Assembly: GCA_002311655.1 (NCBI GenBank)
Contig: DBYZ01000014.1
Span: forward strand, 124,001-188,000
DNA from: Bacteroidales bacterium UBA1173
GTDB lineage: Bacteria; Bacteroidota; Bacteroidia; Bacteroidales; F082
Direction of reading: 5' to 3'
Length of the DNA: 64,000 bases
Below are positions 26,943-36,158 of the stretch, piece by piece (the stretch's first letter is position 1; each line of letters opens with the position of its first letter). The notes beneath the pieces were generated by a model. That model was not told the DNA's origin, searched no databases, and was given only the letters and a program-made list of their open reading frames with translations. The position numbers were made by a program, and so were the translations under genes.

Positions 26943-28027
26943 AATTAATACAAGCTGTAACTCATAATCTATTGAACATTCCTGGATGGAATACTAATCG
27001 ACATATTGTAGTTGTTGAAAGTGATGATTGGGGTGCCATTCGAATGCCATCAAAAGAGGTGTATGAAAAACTTCTACACGCTGGTTATCGAGTCGATAAA
27101 AACAGATATGAAAGCAATGACTCTTTGGAGAGGGGTGATGATTTGTCGGCACTTTTTGATGTTTTGCTTAAATACAAAGACAAAAACGGAAGTCACCCAA
27201 TAATTACCGCTAATTGTGCTGTCGCTAACCCTGATTTTGACAGAATAAAAGCTGATAATTATCAAAATTATTATTATGAACCTTTTACTGAGACATATAA
27301 ACGCTACAAAGGATGTGAACAATCTCTGATTTTATGGCACCAAGGTATGAAGGAAAAATTATTTATGCCTCAATTTCATGCAAGAGAACATCTGAATGTA
27401 GCAAAATGGATACACGACCTTCAAGCTAATGATGAATCTGCTCGATATGTTTTTGGATATGGAATCATGGGGCTTTTCCAGAAATGGCAACAAGAAAACC
27501 TTTATCAGGTGGCATTTGATGATAGTCAATATAAACTTCAACCTTTGAATGAAATAGTTTCAGAAGGGATGGAATTATTCAAGCAAATATTTAATATTAA
27601 TTCAAAAACATTTATCGCACCATGCTATACATGGAGACCAGAGCTGGAAAAAACTTTATTTGAAAAAGGTGTTCTGGGAATTCAAGGTATGGTATATCAG
27701 CGTACTCCGGGGGGTAAGTCAATTCGACATTTCATGGGAACACAAAACCAATATGGTCAGGTTTACACTATTAGGAATTGTTCATTTGAACCGACGCTTG
27801 GTTTTGGCAAAGACTATTGTCTGGATAGAATGAAATATGCATTTAGGTGGAGAAAACCTGCTATAATATCATCACATCGCATCAACTATATTGGAGCGAT
27901 AAACGAAAAAAACAGATCAAATAATCTCAGGCAATTAAGTGATTTGTTTTCAGAGGTCTTGAAAAGATGGCCAGATGTTGAGTTTATGTCTTCTAATCAA
28001 CTTGTTGAACTAGTTCTAAAAAAATAA
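26939..28027 (+). CDS. Polysaccharide deacetylase-like protein (copy 1)
   Basis: 362 residues. 'IVVVESDDWGAIRMPS' near the N-terminus resembles the Asp-Asp motif of NodB-fold esterases, 'PQFHAREHLNVAKWI' gives a His-x3-His arrangement, 'FIAPCYTWRPELEKTL' a proline-containing catalytic loop, and 'PAIISSHRINYIG' the C-terminal histidine motif. This order matches carbohydrate esterase 4-type deacetylases, although the overall sequence is divergent. A paralogue at 29722 shares all these blocks. A cytoplasmic role on lipid-linked or nucleotide sugars is possible because no signal peptide is evident. Confidence 0.55.
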   Translation: MKLIQAVTHNLLNIPGWNTNRHIVVVESDDWGAIRMPSKEVYEKLLHAGYRVDKNRYESNDSLERGDDLSALFDVLLKYKDKNGSHPIITANCAVANPDFDRIKADNYQNYYYEPFTETYKRYKGCEQSLILWHQGMKEKLFMPQFHAREHLNVAKWIHDLQANDESARYVFGYGIMGLFQKWQQENLYQVAFDDSQYKLQPLNEIVSEGMELFKQIFNINSKTFIAPCYTWRPELEKTLFEKGVLGIQGMVYQRTPGGKSIRHFMGTQNQYGQVYTIRNCSFEPTLGFGKDYCLDRMKYAFRWRKPAIISSHRINYIGAINEKNRSNNLRQLSDLFSEVLKRWPDVEFMSSNQLVELVLKK

Positions 28028-28032
28028 GCAAA

Positions 28033-29055
28033 ATGAAAATTGCAATACATAAATCAATTGGTTTTTCAGAAAGATGGATTGAATATTGTGAAAAGAACCA
28101 TCTTGAATATAAAATAGTTAATGCATATGACACGGATATTGTTGAGCAAATAAAAGATTGTGATGTGTTTATGTGGCATCATCATCATTTGAATTATAAA
28201 GATGCTCTATTTGCCAAACAATTATTATATTCACTTGAGATGGCTGGTAAAAGGGTGTTCCCTGATTGGAGAACAGGTTGGCACTTTGATGACAAGGTTG
28301 GCCAAAAATATTTGCTTGAAGCCATCAATGCACCATTGGTTCCTAGTTATGTGTTTTACACGAAAAAAGAAGCGCTCAAATGGGTTGATGATGCAAAGTT
28401 CCCCAAAGTGTTTAAACTTAGAGGAGGTGCTGGAGCTGCCAACGTTAAATTAGTTCATACCTCATCCGATGCCAGAAAGCTTGTACGAAAAACTTTTGGT
28501 AAGGGCTTCCCTCAATATGATTCATGGGGTAATTTGAAAGAACGCTGGCGCAAATACCGTCTCGGGAAAACCAATTTTAAGGATGTAATAAAAGCAGTTG
28601 TGCGTTTTTGTTATAAGCCAGATTTTGCAAAAATGCATGCCCCAGAGAAAGGTTATGCTTATTTTCAGGATTTTATTCCTGGTAACACTTTCGATATAAG
28701 GGTTTGTGTGGTAGGTGATAAGGCTTTTGCTTTGAAGAGATTGACGAGAAATGGCGATTTCCGTGCTTCAGGCAGTGGAAATATTGTGTATGATAAAAAC
28801 CAGATCGATGAACGTTGTGTGAAGATTGCTTTCGATACCAATAATAAACTACAATCACAAAGTATAGCGTTTGACTTTGTCTTCGATCCCAACAATAATC
28901 CTTTAATTGTAGAAATCAGTTTTGGTTATGCAGAAAAGGCTTATGATATATGCGAGGGTTATTGGACTAATGATATGGTTTGGCACGAGGGTACGCATTT
29001 TGATTTTTGCGGTTGGATGGTAAAAGAAGTGTTAAAACCCATACGGGATTATTGA
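28033..29055 (+). CDS. ATP-grasp ligase, RimK-like
   Basis: 340 residues. 'FPKVFKLRGGAGAANVKLV' supplies the ATP lysine and glycine loop, 'YFQDFIPGNTFDIRVCVVGDKAFALKR' is the RimK-like strand set, and 'FDFVFDPNNNPLIVEISFGYA' gives the metal-binding D-x-E-x-S/N motif. Such ligases attach amino acids or other carboxylates to amines. It is placed between two deacetylase-like genes and before an acetyltransferase, which fits a deacetylate-then-acylate modification of an amino sugar. That chain is inference. It has no sequence resemblance to the ATP-grasp at 14006 beyond the fold. Confidence 0.75.
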   Translation: MKIAIHKSIGFSERWIEYCEKNHLEYKIVNAYDTDIVEQIKDCDVFMWHHHHLNYKDALFAKQLLYSLEMAGKRVFPDWRTGWHFDDKVGQKYLLEAINAPLVPSYVFYTKKEALKWVDDAKFPKVFKLRGGAGAANVKLVHTSSDARKLVRKTFGKGFPQYDSWGNLKERWRKYRLGKTNFKDVIKAVVRFCYKPDFAKMHAPEKGYAYFQDFIPGNTFDIRVCVVGDKAFALKRLTRNGDFRASGSGNIVYDKNQIDERCVKIAFDTNNKLQSQSIAFDFVFDPNNNPLIVEISFGYAEKAYDICEGYWTNDMVWHEGTHFDFCGWMVKEVLKPIRDY

Positions 29056-29099
29056 TATTATTCGCAACAGAATTAGGTTTAAAACTTACAAAATATAGT

Positions 29100-29693
29100 A
29101 TGAATAAGAGGGTTATTCGTGATTATTTGAGATTGTTTGTTTCAGTTGTCTTTTCATTTTTTTATATCATACATTTTTTAGTATTCATATTTCAGAGAAG
29201 GACGACTAAAAACAAAATCCGAGCAGATATTAGGGCTAATTTAGAATATATTAATATTCATTTAAGTTTTGGATTTGCTTTGTTGTATATGTTACATACA
29301 GACAAATATTTTAGAACATTATTTTATTATCGTATTGGCCCCGGGGCTTCATTGCTTATTTCATGGTACCGAAAAGGGGATCCTCATTTTATTATTCCAT
29401 ATAGTACAGAGTTAGGAGGTGGGCTTAAAATCGCTCACCCGTATGGTACCGTATTAAATGCAAAAAAAATAGGGGAGAATTTGGATGTTAGGAACCTATT
29501 AACGATAGGGAAAGGTTTTAATGGTGGGCGGCCTGTTATTGGTAATAATGTTACTATTGGGGCCAATGTGACTATAATCGGAGATATTACTATTGGAGAT
29601 AATGTAATAATTGGAGCTGGTGCCGTAGTTGTCAGAGATGTGCCTTCAAATTGCACGGTTGTCGGTAATCCAGCGCGTATATTAACAAAATAG
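29100..29693 (+). CDS. Serine-acetyltransferase-like sugar O-acetyltransferase
   Basis: 197 residues from the ATG at 29100; in-frame sequence upstream to 29007 overlaps the preceding gene. A hydrophobic segment near the N-terminus ('LFVSVVFSFFYIIHFLVFIF') is followed by hexapeptide repeats: 'GGGLKIAHPYGTVLNAKKIG', 'IGNNVTIGANVTIIGDITIGDNVIIGAGAVVV' and the ending 'VGNPARILTK'. The catalytic histidine is in 'IAHPYG'. The CysE-like fold is widespread among capsule acetyltransferases; the membrane segment suggests action on a lipid-linked substrate. Confidence 0.8.
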   Translation: MNKRVIRDYLRLFVSVVFSFFYIIHFLVFIFQRRTTKNKIRADIRANLEYINIHLSFGFALLYMLHTDKYFRTLFYYRIGPGASLLISWYRKGDPHFIIPYSTELGGGLKIAHPYGTVLNAKKIGENLDVRNLLTIGKGFNGGRPVIGNNVTIGANVTIIGDITIGDNVIIGAGAVVVRDVPSNCTVVGNPARILTK

Positions 29694-29721
29694 TTTTGTA
29701 TTTCATAATAAAAATTAGAAT

Positions 29722-30828
29722 ATGAACATCATTAAAGACATATCAAATATACCGGGAAAGAAAACCAAACGTAAAATTGTAGTAATAGAGTCGGATGATT
29801 GGGGCAGTATTCGTATGCCGTCTGTTTCTGTTTACCAGGATCTTTTGAAAAAAGGCAGTCCTGTTGATAAGTCTCATTTCAACAAATACGATGCTTTGGA
29901 ATGTAATGATGATTTAGAGATTCTGTATAGTGTATTGCAAAAATACCATGACTGCAAACAGAACAATCCTGTTTTTACATGCGTAAATATTGTTGCCAAT
30001 CCTGATTTTGACAAGATAGAGAAAAATGGTTTTGAAGAGTATTATTACGAGCCTTTCGCTAAAACACTAGATGGATATCCAAATCACGACAGAGTATATT
30101 CTTTGTGGAAAGAAGGTGTTCAAAATGGTTTAGTATATCCCGTTTTTCATGGAAGAGAACATCTAAATGTTATTAGATGGATGAGTGAATTACGTAATGG
30201 TAATGATATTGTTAGATTCGCATTCAATCGTCACACATCGGGTATCCCTCGTTCTTATCGTGGTGGGTTACTCCCAGATTTTCAAGCGGCTTTTGATATC
30301 GACCATTTATCAGACAATACATTTATGTCATCTGTTTTGGAGTCTGGTTTAGATTTGTTTGAACAGTTATATGGGTATAGGTCGAGGTATTTCGTTCCTA
30401 CGAATGGGCCTTTTTGTAATGTATTAGAAAAGACCTTATTCAATGGAGGGGTCAGCTATATTAATTCAGGAAAAATTCAACATGAACCCATCGGGAATGG
30501 CCAAACAAAAGTCCATTTTCGTTATATGGGCAAAAGAAACAAATTCAATCAATGTTATATTACAAGGAATTGTTTCTTCGAACCGTCAAGCTCGAATGTT
30601 GATTATGTTGACCTATGCCTGCGAGATATTAGCACTGCATTTAAATGGCATAAACCTGCAGTGATATCCACGCATAGGGTTAATTATATAGGTTTTTTGC
30701 ATGAGGAAAATAGAGATAAATCAATAAAACAATTAGAAAAGCTATTATCTCGAATGTTAGAGATTTGGCCAGACATTGAATTTATTTCATCTGTAGAATT
30801 AGGTGATATGCTAATCGGAGACAAATGA
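29722..30828 (+). CDS. Polysaccharide deacetylase-like protein (copy 2)
   Basis: 368 residues, paralogous to the gene at 26939. Shared motifs are 'IVVIESDDWGSIRMPS', 'YPVFHGREHLNVIRWM', 'YFVPTNGPFCNVLEKTLF' and 'PAVISTHRVNYIGF'. It keeps the Asp-Asp, His-x3-His-like and C-terminal His motifs. The centre contains an insertion relative to copy 1 around 'RHTSGIPRSYRGG'. The two copies enclose an ATP-grasp ligase and an acetyltransferase. It overlaps the next glycosyltransferase by 4 bp, so it belongs to the operon. Confidence 0.55.
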   Translation: MNIIKDISNIPGKKTKRKIVVIESDDWGSIRMPSVSVYQDLLKKGSPVDKSHFNKYDALECNDDLEILYSVLQKYHDCKQNNPVFTCVNIVANPDFDKIEKNGFEEYYYEPFAKTLDGYPNHDRVYSLWKEGVQNGLVYPVFHGREHLNVIRWMSELRNGNDIVRFAFNRHTSGIPRSYRGGLLPDFQAAFDIDHLSDNTFMSSVLESGLDLFEQLYGYRSRYFVPTNGPFCNVLEKTLFNGGVSYINSGKIQHEPIGNGQTKVHFRYMGKRNKFNQCYITRNCFFEPSSSNVDYVDLCLRDISTAFKWHKPAVISTHRVNYIGFLHEENRDKSIKQLEKLLSRMLEIWPDIEFISSVELGDMLIGDK

Positions 30829-31928
30829 AAAAGATTGCACTTTTTACTTCATCACTTAACCCTGGCGGGATAGAAAGAAGCATTCTTCGGCTATTAAGAT
30901 ACGCAGGGGATAGAGCGGATTTTACACTTATTGTTAGAAGTGGGAAAAGCGGAGAACTGTATAATGAGTATAAAAAACTTAATATAAGAATCGTTTTTCA
31001 AAGCGTTGGCTTTTTGAATGTTTTCAAAATGCTCAAGGTACTACGTATTCTTAAAACAAATAAATTTGATACAGTATGCGATTATTCTGCCAATTTCAGC
31101 GGCATTACATTATGGTTGGCGAAAATGGCAGGGATAAAGAACAGGATTGCATTTTATAGATCATCATCAAATCACTATAAATCATCATATTTTAAGAACT
31201 TATACAACAAGTTCTCAAATAAGTTGGTGTATAAAAATGCTACTTCTGTTCTTTCTAATTCACAAACTGCATTGAGTTTTTTCTTTCCCTATGTAAATAC
31301 CCAAACCGATGCTAGATTTACTGTAATATACAATGGTATAGATACGGAAGAGTTTAATGTTTCTGAAGGAAAAGAACAAATTCGAAAAGAACTGGGAATA
31401 CCATCAGATGCTATTGTTGTGGGTCATACTGGTAGATATAGTTGGCCGAAGAATTTTCCCATACTGACACAATTAGCCAAAAATGTTTGTGATAATTATG
31501 AGAATGTATATTTCGTGTTTTGTGGGAGGGATACGGACGGTAAACTAGTAAAAGAATATCCCGAACTATCCAATTACTCTAAAATAAAAATACTTGGTTA
31601 CAGGGAAGATGTGCCTCGCATTTTATCAGCGTTTGACATTTTTGTTTTCCCTTCAACAACAGAAGGCCAGCCGAACTCTTTATTGGAAGCTTTGATTTCG
31701 GGGTTGCCAATAGTTGCATCGGATATCCCTCCTATTAAAGAATGTTTGCCCAAAGAACTATATGGACAACTTGTTGATTGCAATGATATTGACGGTTTTA
31801 TAAAGAAGACGATTGAGTTGGTATGTGATGAAAATAAAAGAAGAGCGCTGGATTTTTCAGATTGGGCAAAACATCATTACGACAACAAATATTTATTTCA
31901 AAAGATATTAAACAAACTGGAGATATGA
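30825..31928 (+). CDS. Glycosyltransferase family 4-like protein
   Basis: 367 residues. 'IALFTSSLNPGGIERSILRLLRYAG' is the usual acceptor-domain loop (GG-ER). 'VVGHTGRYSWPKNFPILTQLAK' and 'DIFVFPSTTEGQPNSLLEALISGLPIVASDI' form the donor site with the E-x7-E glutamates. It overlaps the preceding gene by 4 bp and the next one by 4 bp. Substrate unknown. Confidence 0.9.
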   Translation: MKKIALFTSSLNPGGIERSILRLLRYAGDRADFTLIVRSGKSGELYNEYKKLNIRIVFQSVGFLNVFKMLKVLRILKTNKFDTVCDYSANFSGITLWLAKMAGIKNRIAFYRSSSNHYKSSYFKNLYNKFSNKLVYKNATSVLSNSQTALSFFFPYVNTQTDARFTVIYNGIDTEEFNVSEGKEQIRKELGIPSDAIVVGHTGRYSWPKNFPILTQLAKNVCDNYENVYFVFCGRDTDGKLVKEYPELSNYSKIKILGYREDVPRILSAFDIFVFPSTTEGQPNSLLEALISGLPIVASDIPPIKECLPKELYGQLVDCNDIDGFIKKTIELVCDENKRRALDFSDWAKHHYDNKYLFQKILNKLEI

Positions 31929-33082
31929 AAGAATTGATGTTTGTACATGACGGACCGCGTTGGAAAAACAACGGTGTTTATTACGGCAAACCAGAGGATG
32001 GAAAATTAGTCCAACGATATGAATATTTGGCGGATCACGTTTCATTCATGATGCGGGCAAAACCTATAAAGGACGCTGTTAATAAATATGATTTCAGTGC
32101 CAATGGAATAAATTTCATTGAAGTGCCAACTTTCAATAGACCATCAAACTTTTATAAATATTTCAGTGCGCGAAAAATTATAAAAAAAGCTGTAAAAAGC
32201 TTTGATGTATTGATAATTAGATTGCCAAGTACAATAGGTGGTATTGTTCTTCAGTATGCTAACAAATATCATATTCCTTATATCGTAGAAGTCGTCGGAT
32301 GCCCATACGACACTTTATCAAACTATAACTGGCTTGGTAAAATATATGCTCCTTTCGCCAGGAGAAAGCTTAGGTTAAATGTAAAAAATGCCAAATTTGT
32401 TCAATATGTGACCCATGAGTATCTGCAAAGAAAATATCCAACAAATGGATGTAGCGTTGGCGTATCTGACGTTGTTGTGGAAAAAGTAAATGATCAATTA
32501 TTAAGCAATAGGATAGTGCGTTATTCAGCCACATCACAATTGTCAAATCTTCATATGGCGACACTTGGTGCTATAGATGTTTCCTATAAAGGCCAAGACA
32601 TGGTTATTAAAGCTTTGGCAGAGTTGAAAAAACGTGGCGTTACCAAATTTATTTATCATATTGTAGGTCTTGGAGACCCCACGAGATTAAAACTCCTGGC
32701 AAGGGATTTAGGAGTTGAAGAGTTTATTGTGTTTGAAGGTGCAATTCCTCATGATAAGGTATTTCAATTTTTAGATAATGTAGATATTTACATTCAACCG
32801 AGTAAAACAGAAGGCCTGCCAAGAGCGTTGGTTGAAGCAATGAGCAGGGGTTGTGCTTGCATTGGAACAAATGTTGGTGGAATACCAGAATTGCTTGAAA
32901 GCAAAATGATTTATCCAAAAAATGATTTGGATGCCTTGGTTAATTTATTGCTGTATGTTGATAACAATAATATTTTATTAGAGAATTCCCGTGCATGTTT
33001 TAACAAAGCAGCAAATTACCAATATCAATTTTTAGAACAAATAAAATTGGATTTTTATAATAAGTTCATGTCATCACTATGA
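31925..33082 (+). CDS. Glycosyltransferase family 4-like protein
   Basis: 385 residues from the ATG at 31925, which overlaps the previous stop by 4 bp; an upstream in-frame start at 31862 would overlap by 67 bp and is less likely. C-terminal donor motifs are 'LHMATLGAIDVSYKGQDMVIKAL' and 'VDIYIQPSKTEGLPRALVEAMSRGCACIGT'. The N-terminal half is AT-rich and divergent. It overlaps the pyruvyltransferase gene by 4 bp. Confidence 0.88.
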   Translation: MKELMFVHDGPRWKNNGVYYGKPEDGKLVQRYEYLADHVSFMMRAKPIKDAVNKYDFSANGINFIEVPTFNRPSNFYKYFSARKIIKKAVKSFDVLIIRLPSTIGGIVLQYANKYHIPYIVEVVGCPYDTLSNYNWLGKIYAPFARRKLRLNVKNAKFVQYVTHEYLQRKYPTNGCSVGVSDVVVEKVNDQLLSNRIVRYSATSQLSNLHMATLGAIDVSYKGQDMVIKALAELKKRGVTKFIYHIVGLGDPTRLKLLARDLGVEEFIVFEGAIPHDKVFQFLDNVDIYIQPSKTEGLPRALVEAMSRGCACIGTNVGGIPELLESKMIYPKNDLDALVNLLLYVDNNNILLENSRACFNKAANYQYQFLEQIKLDFYNKFMSSL

Positions 33083-34404
33083 AGAATATTCTAATAATTC
33101 CAGGAACAACGGATTTGAATAGAGGTGACCAAACACTATTGTGGGAATCAATAGAAGTGGCCAAGAATATATATTCTGATTCAAATATTTTCCTTTATGA
33201 ATCCGGTGTCAATGATAAAGAAAAGTATTTACAAAGAAGACAAACCGTCAAGAAAGGATTCGTTTTTTTGGAAAGGATTCTGCAGCATCCCAGAAGATAC
33301 GACATAAATACGAAGGTCGGCTATAGCACTTCAACAATGTTGAGATGGGGGGTGATTTCTATATGGGATATGATGAGGACGTCAATGTTGCTGTCTCGGA
33401 TTAAAGTCGTTCGTCAATTTGGGTATAAGTTGTTGTCAAAAATTCAGAAATATACTTATGATACAATAGCTTCGTTAGATTTGGTGATAGTGAAAGGGGG
33501 TGGCTTTTTACATAGTTATGGAAAAATAAGGGACGCTTATTTGATGTATTATTTTTTATTTGATATCAAATTGGCGCAAAGACTAAATAAAAAAGTTGTT
33601 ATTTTGCCAAATTCAATAGGACCATTAAAAAATACAATTGCGAGGTCTATTGTCAAGAAAGTTTTAAAGAAATGTGTTTTTGTGTCAACAAGGGAAAATG
33701 TCTCACAGGCTTTTGTATCACAAAAACTAAAAATCAATAATTTTGTGTCACCAGATTTGGGTTTCTATCAAAAGGCTTCTGATGATGATTTCAAAGATGA
33801 ACTGGTTTCATTAGGTGTGGATTTTACAAGGACAAGAGTGGCGCTAACATTAAGACCATATAGATTTGACGGTACTAAAAACGCAAGTGAACTGTTTGAA
33901 AAGTACATAACTGAAATGACAAGACTTGTTAGTCTGTTGACAGATAATGGTATTCAAGTGTCATTGGTGAAACATACGTTAGGACCAAGTGCACATGAAG
34001 ATGATACAATTGCTTTAAATGAAGTATATGAAAAACTTGAAAACAAATCGTCAGTTATTATCGTAGGTAATGAAAATTGGGACTGTCAACAATTACAAAA
34101 AGTTTATTCTTATTATGACTTTCTAATTGGAACAAGATTTCATTCGGTCATTTATGCATTGAATATGAAAGTGCCTTGTATTGCTATCGCATATGGAGGT
34201 AATAAGTCATATGGCATAATGAAAGATATTGGGGTTGAACAATATGTAGTTCCTATTGAAAATGTTTCTTCTGAGAAGATATTTGAATTACTTGAACAAT
34301 TGCGTGCTTCTAAAGAGGAATATATTAACAAACTAGAAAAATACCAGGCTAAACTGGTCAATGAAAGAAAAAATTTGATTTATAATATAAAACAACGTAT
34401 ATGA
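33079..34404 (+). CDS. Polysaccharide pyruvyl transferase family protein
   Basis: 441 residues. The opening 'NILIIPGTTDLNRGDQTLLW' (N-x-GD), the central 'LVIVKGGGFLHSYG' and the C-terminal 'YDFLIGTRFHSVIYALNMKVPCIAIAYGGNKSYG' (G-x-R-x-H) are the hallmark positions of CsaB/WcaK-type pyruvyltransferases. These put a pyruvate ketal on a sugar using phosphoenolpyruvate, adding negative charge to the polymer. Gene overlaps both neighbours by 4 bp. Confidence 0.9.
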   Translation: MKNILIIPGTTDLNRGDQTLLWESIEVAKNIYSDSNIFLYESGVNDKEKYLQRRQTVKKGFVFLERILQHPRRYDINTKVGYSTSTMLRWGVISIWDMMRTSMLLSRIKVVRQFGYKLLSKIQKYTYDTIASLDLVIVKGGGFLHSYGKIRDAYLMYYFLFDIKLAQRLNKKVVILPNSIGPLKNTIARSIVKKVLKKCVFVSTRENVSQAFVSQKLKINNFVSPDLGFYQKASDDDFKDELVSLGVDFTRTRVALTLRPYRFDGTKNASELFEKYITEMTRLVSLLTDNGIQVSLVKHTLGPSAHEDDTIALNEVYEKLENKSSVIIVGNENWDCQQLQKVYSYYDFLIGTRFHSVIYALNMKVPCIAIAYGGNKSYGIMKDIGVEQYVVPIENVSSEKIFELLEQLRASKEEYINKLEKYQAKLVNERKNLIYNIKQRI

Positions 34405-35516
34405 AAAAGATACTTTTTGTAGCAACGATTTTTAAGCATTTTCGGGCGTTCCATATGCCTTATATTGAGTGGTTCAAGCAACAGGGATGGCAGGTGGATG
34501 CAATGGCCAACGGTGATGACCCACTTGACAATGTGCACCATTCATACAATGTTCCTGTTTCAAGAAGCCCTTTTTCGATAGCGAATCTTAAGGCCATTAG
34601 ACAAGCCAAGGAGATTATCAACCAAGAAAAGTATGACATTGTCTATTGTCATACAGCCATGGGCGCAGTCTTGGCTCGCCTTGCCGCGAAAGAAGCTCGC
34701 GTGAAATATGGTACCAAAGTGATTTATGTGGCTCACGGTTTCCATTTTTTTAAAGGTGGCCCCCAAAAGTCATGGCTGATGTATTATCCGATGGAGAAGT
34801 ATTTGTCAAAATACACGGATGCAATAGTTACTATCAATGAGGAGGATTATCAGCTTGTCAAGAATAATGGGTTCCGCAATATTGATACATACAAGATACC
34901 TGGAATTGGAATCAACACAAGTCGCCTTTTTGAAACCAATGATGCTAAAAGGAAGGAACTGAGAGAACAATACGGGTATGCGCAGGATGCATTCATAATG
35001 ATATATATCGCAGAGTATATTCACAGAAAGAATCATAAGTTTATCATAGATTCAGTTAGAAATTTGAGCAAGCAAATACCCACTTTGAAAGTGTTGTTTG
35101 CCGGGCGCGGAATACTGATGGATGCCATGAAAGAATATGCCCATGACAAAGGAGTTGAGTCATATATTGATTTCTTGGGGTTCCGAAAAGATATAGGTGA
35201 ACTTATAGCTCTTTCAGATATAGGTATCTCTGCCAGCAGGCAAGAAGGATTACCAGTGAATATTATGGAAGAGATGTATATGGGAATTCCTGTTGTTGCA
35301 TCAAATATACGTGGTCATGTTGACTTAATTAATGAAACGAATGGATTGTTATATACACAGAATAACTATAAAGTGTTTGTAGAGAAAGTGTGTTTTATGT
35401 ATGAAAATCCAGATAGTAGAAAAAAAATGGGAGAGAATGCTAAGAAATTTATTCAGCAGTTTTCGTTGGCTAATGCGATGGCCTCTTTAACTGAAATATA
35501 TAAGAAGTATATGTAG
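34401..35516 (+). CDS. Glycosyltransferase family 4-like protein (EpsD/CapM type)
   Basis: 371 residues. 'ILFVATIFKHFRAFHMPYIEWFKQQG' and 'YDIVYCHTAMGAVLARLAAKEAR' are typical of the Bacteroidales EpsD-like glycosyltransferases that usually lie next to the initiating transferase. Donor-site motif: 'SDIGISASRQEGLPVNIMEEMYMGIPVVAS'. It probably adds the second sugar of the repeat unit because the following gene is the initiating sugar-phosphate transferase; that order is inference from other loci. Confidence 0.9.
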   Translation: MKKILFVATIFKHFRAFHMPYIEWFKQQGWQVDAMANGDDPLDNVHHSYNVPVSRSPFSIANLKAIRQAKEIINQEKYDIVYCHTAMGAVLARLAAKEARVKYGTKVIYVAHGFHFFKGGPQKSWLMYYPMEKYLSKYTDAIVTINEEDYQLVKNNGFRNIDTYKIPGIGINTSRLFETNDAKRKELREQYGYAQDAFIMIYIAEYIHRKNHKFIIDSVRNLSKQIPTLKVLFAGRGILMDAMKEYAHDKGVESYIDFLGFRKDIGELIALSDIGISASRQEGLPVNIMEEMYMGIPVVASNIRGHVDLINETNGLLYTQNNYKVFVEKVCFMYENPDSRKKMGENAKKFIQQFSLANAMASLTEIYKKYM

Positions 35517-35548
35517 CACTAACTGGTTTTTGAGATTAATAATTCATC

Positions 35549-36157
35549 ATGTATAAACATTTCTTTAAGAGAATAATTGATTTTATCATCTCGCTGATTG
35601 CCATCATTTGCATCAGTCCTATATTGATTGTGGTTACCATTTGGCTTCACTTTGCCAATAGAGGTGCAGGTGCGTTCTTCTTCCAAGAACGTCCTGGCAA
35701 GGATGCAAAGATTTTCAAGGTAATCAAGTTCAAGACCATGACTGATGAGAAGGATGCGGATGGCAAATTATTGCCAGACGCACAGAGGCTGACTAAGGTC
35801 GGGAAGTTCGTGCGTAGTACCTCTATTGACGAGTTGCCACAGCTTTTTAATGTACTGAAAGGCGATATGTCTCTGATTGGTCCTCGCCCGCTATTAGTGA
35901 AATATTTACCTTTATATAGCCCAGAGCAAGCTCGTCGACATGAGGTGCGCCCCGGTATCAGTGGATGGGCTCAATGTCATGGACGTAATGCCATCACTTG
36001 GACGGAAAAATTTAAGCTCGATGTTTGGTATGTGGATCATTGCACCTTGTGGACAGATATACAGGTGATTTTCATCACTATCAAGAATGTTTTAATGCGT
36101 AAGGATATCAATTCTGCTGCGGCAGCAACCATGCCGCCTTTTAATGGAAATAATTAG
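35549..36157 (+). CDS. Initiating sugar-phosphate transferase (PglC-like)
   Basis: 202 residues with a single N-terminal hydrophobic hairpin ('FIISLIAIICISPILIVVTIW') and the monotopic phosphoglycosyl transferase core: 'FFFQERPGKDAKIFKVIKFKTM', 'TSIDELPQLFNVLKGDMSLIGPRP' and 'VRPGISGWAQCHGRN'. It moves a sugar-1-phosphate onto undecaprenyl phosphate and so begins repeat-unit assembly. The short length is of the PglC type, which uses diacetamido-trideoxy sugars in known cases. A PglD-like acetyltransferase follows, and a PglF/WbpM-like dehydratase plus PglE-like aminotransferases lie at 51721-64000. Confidence 0.9.
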   Translation: MYKHFFKRIIDFIISLIAIICISPILIVVTIWLHFANRGAGAFFFQERPGKDAKIFKVIKFKTMTDEKDADGKLLPDAQRLTKVGKFVRSTSIDELPQLFNVLKGDMSLIGPRPLLVKYLPLYSPEQARRHEVRPGISGWAQCHGRNAITWTEKFKLDVWYVDHCTLWTDIQVIFITIKNVLMRKDINSAAAATMPPFNGNN

Positions 36158-36158
36158 T

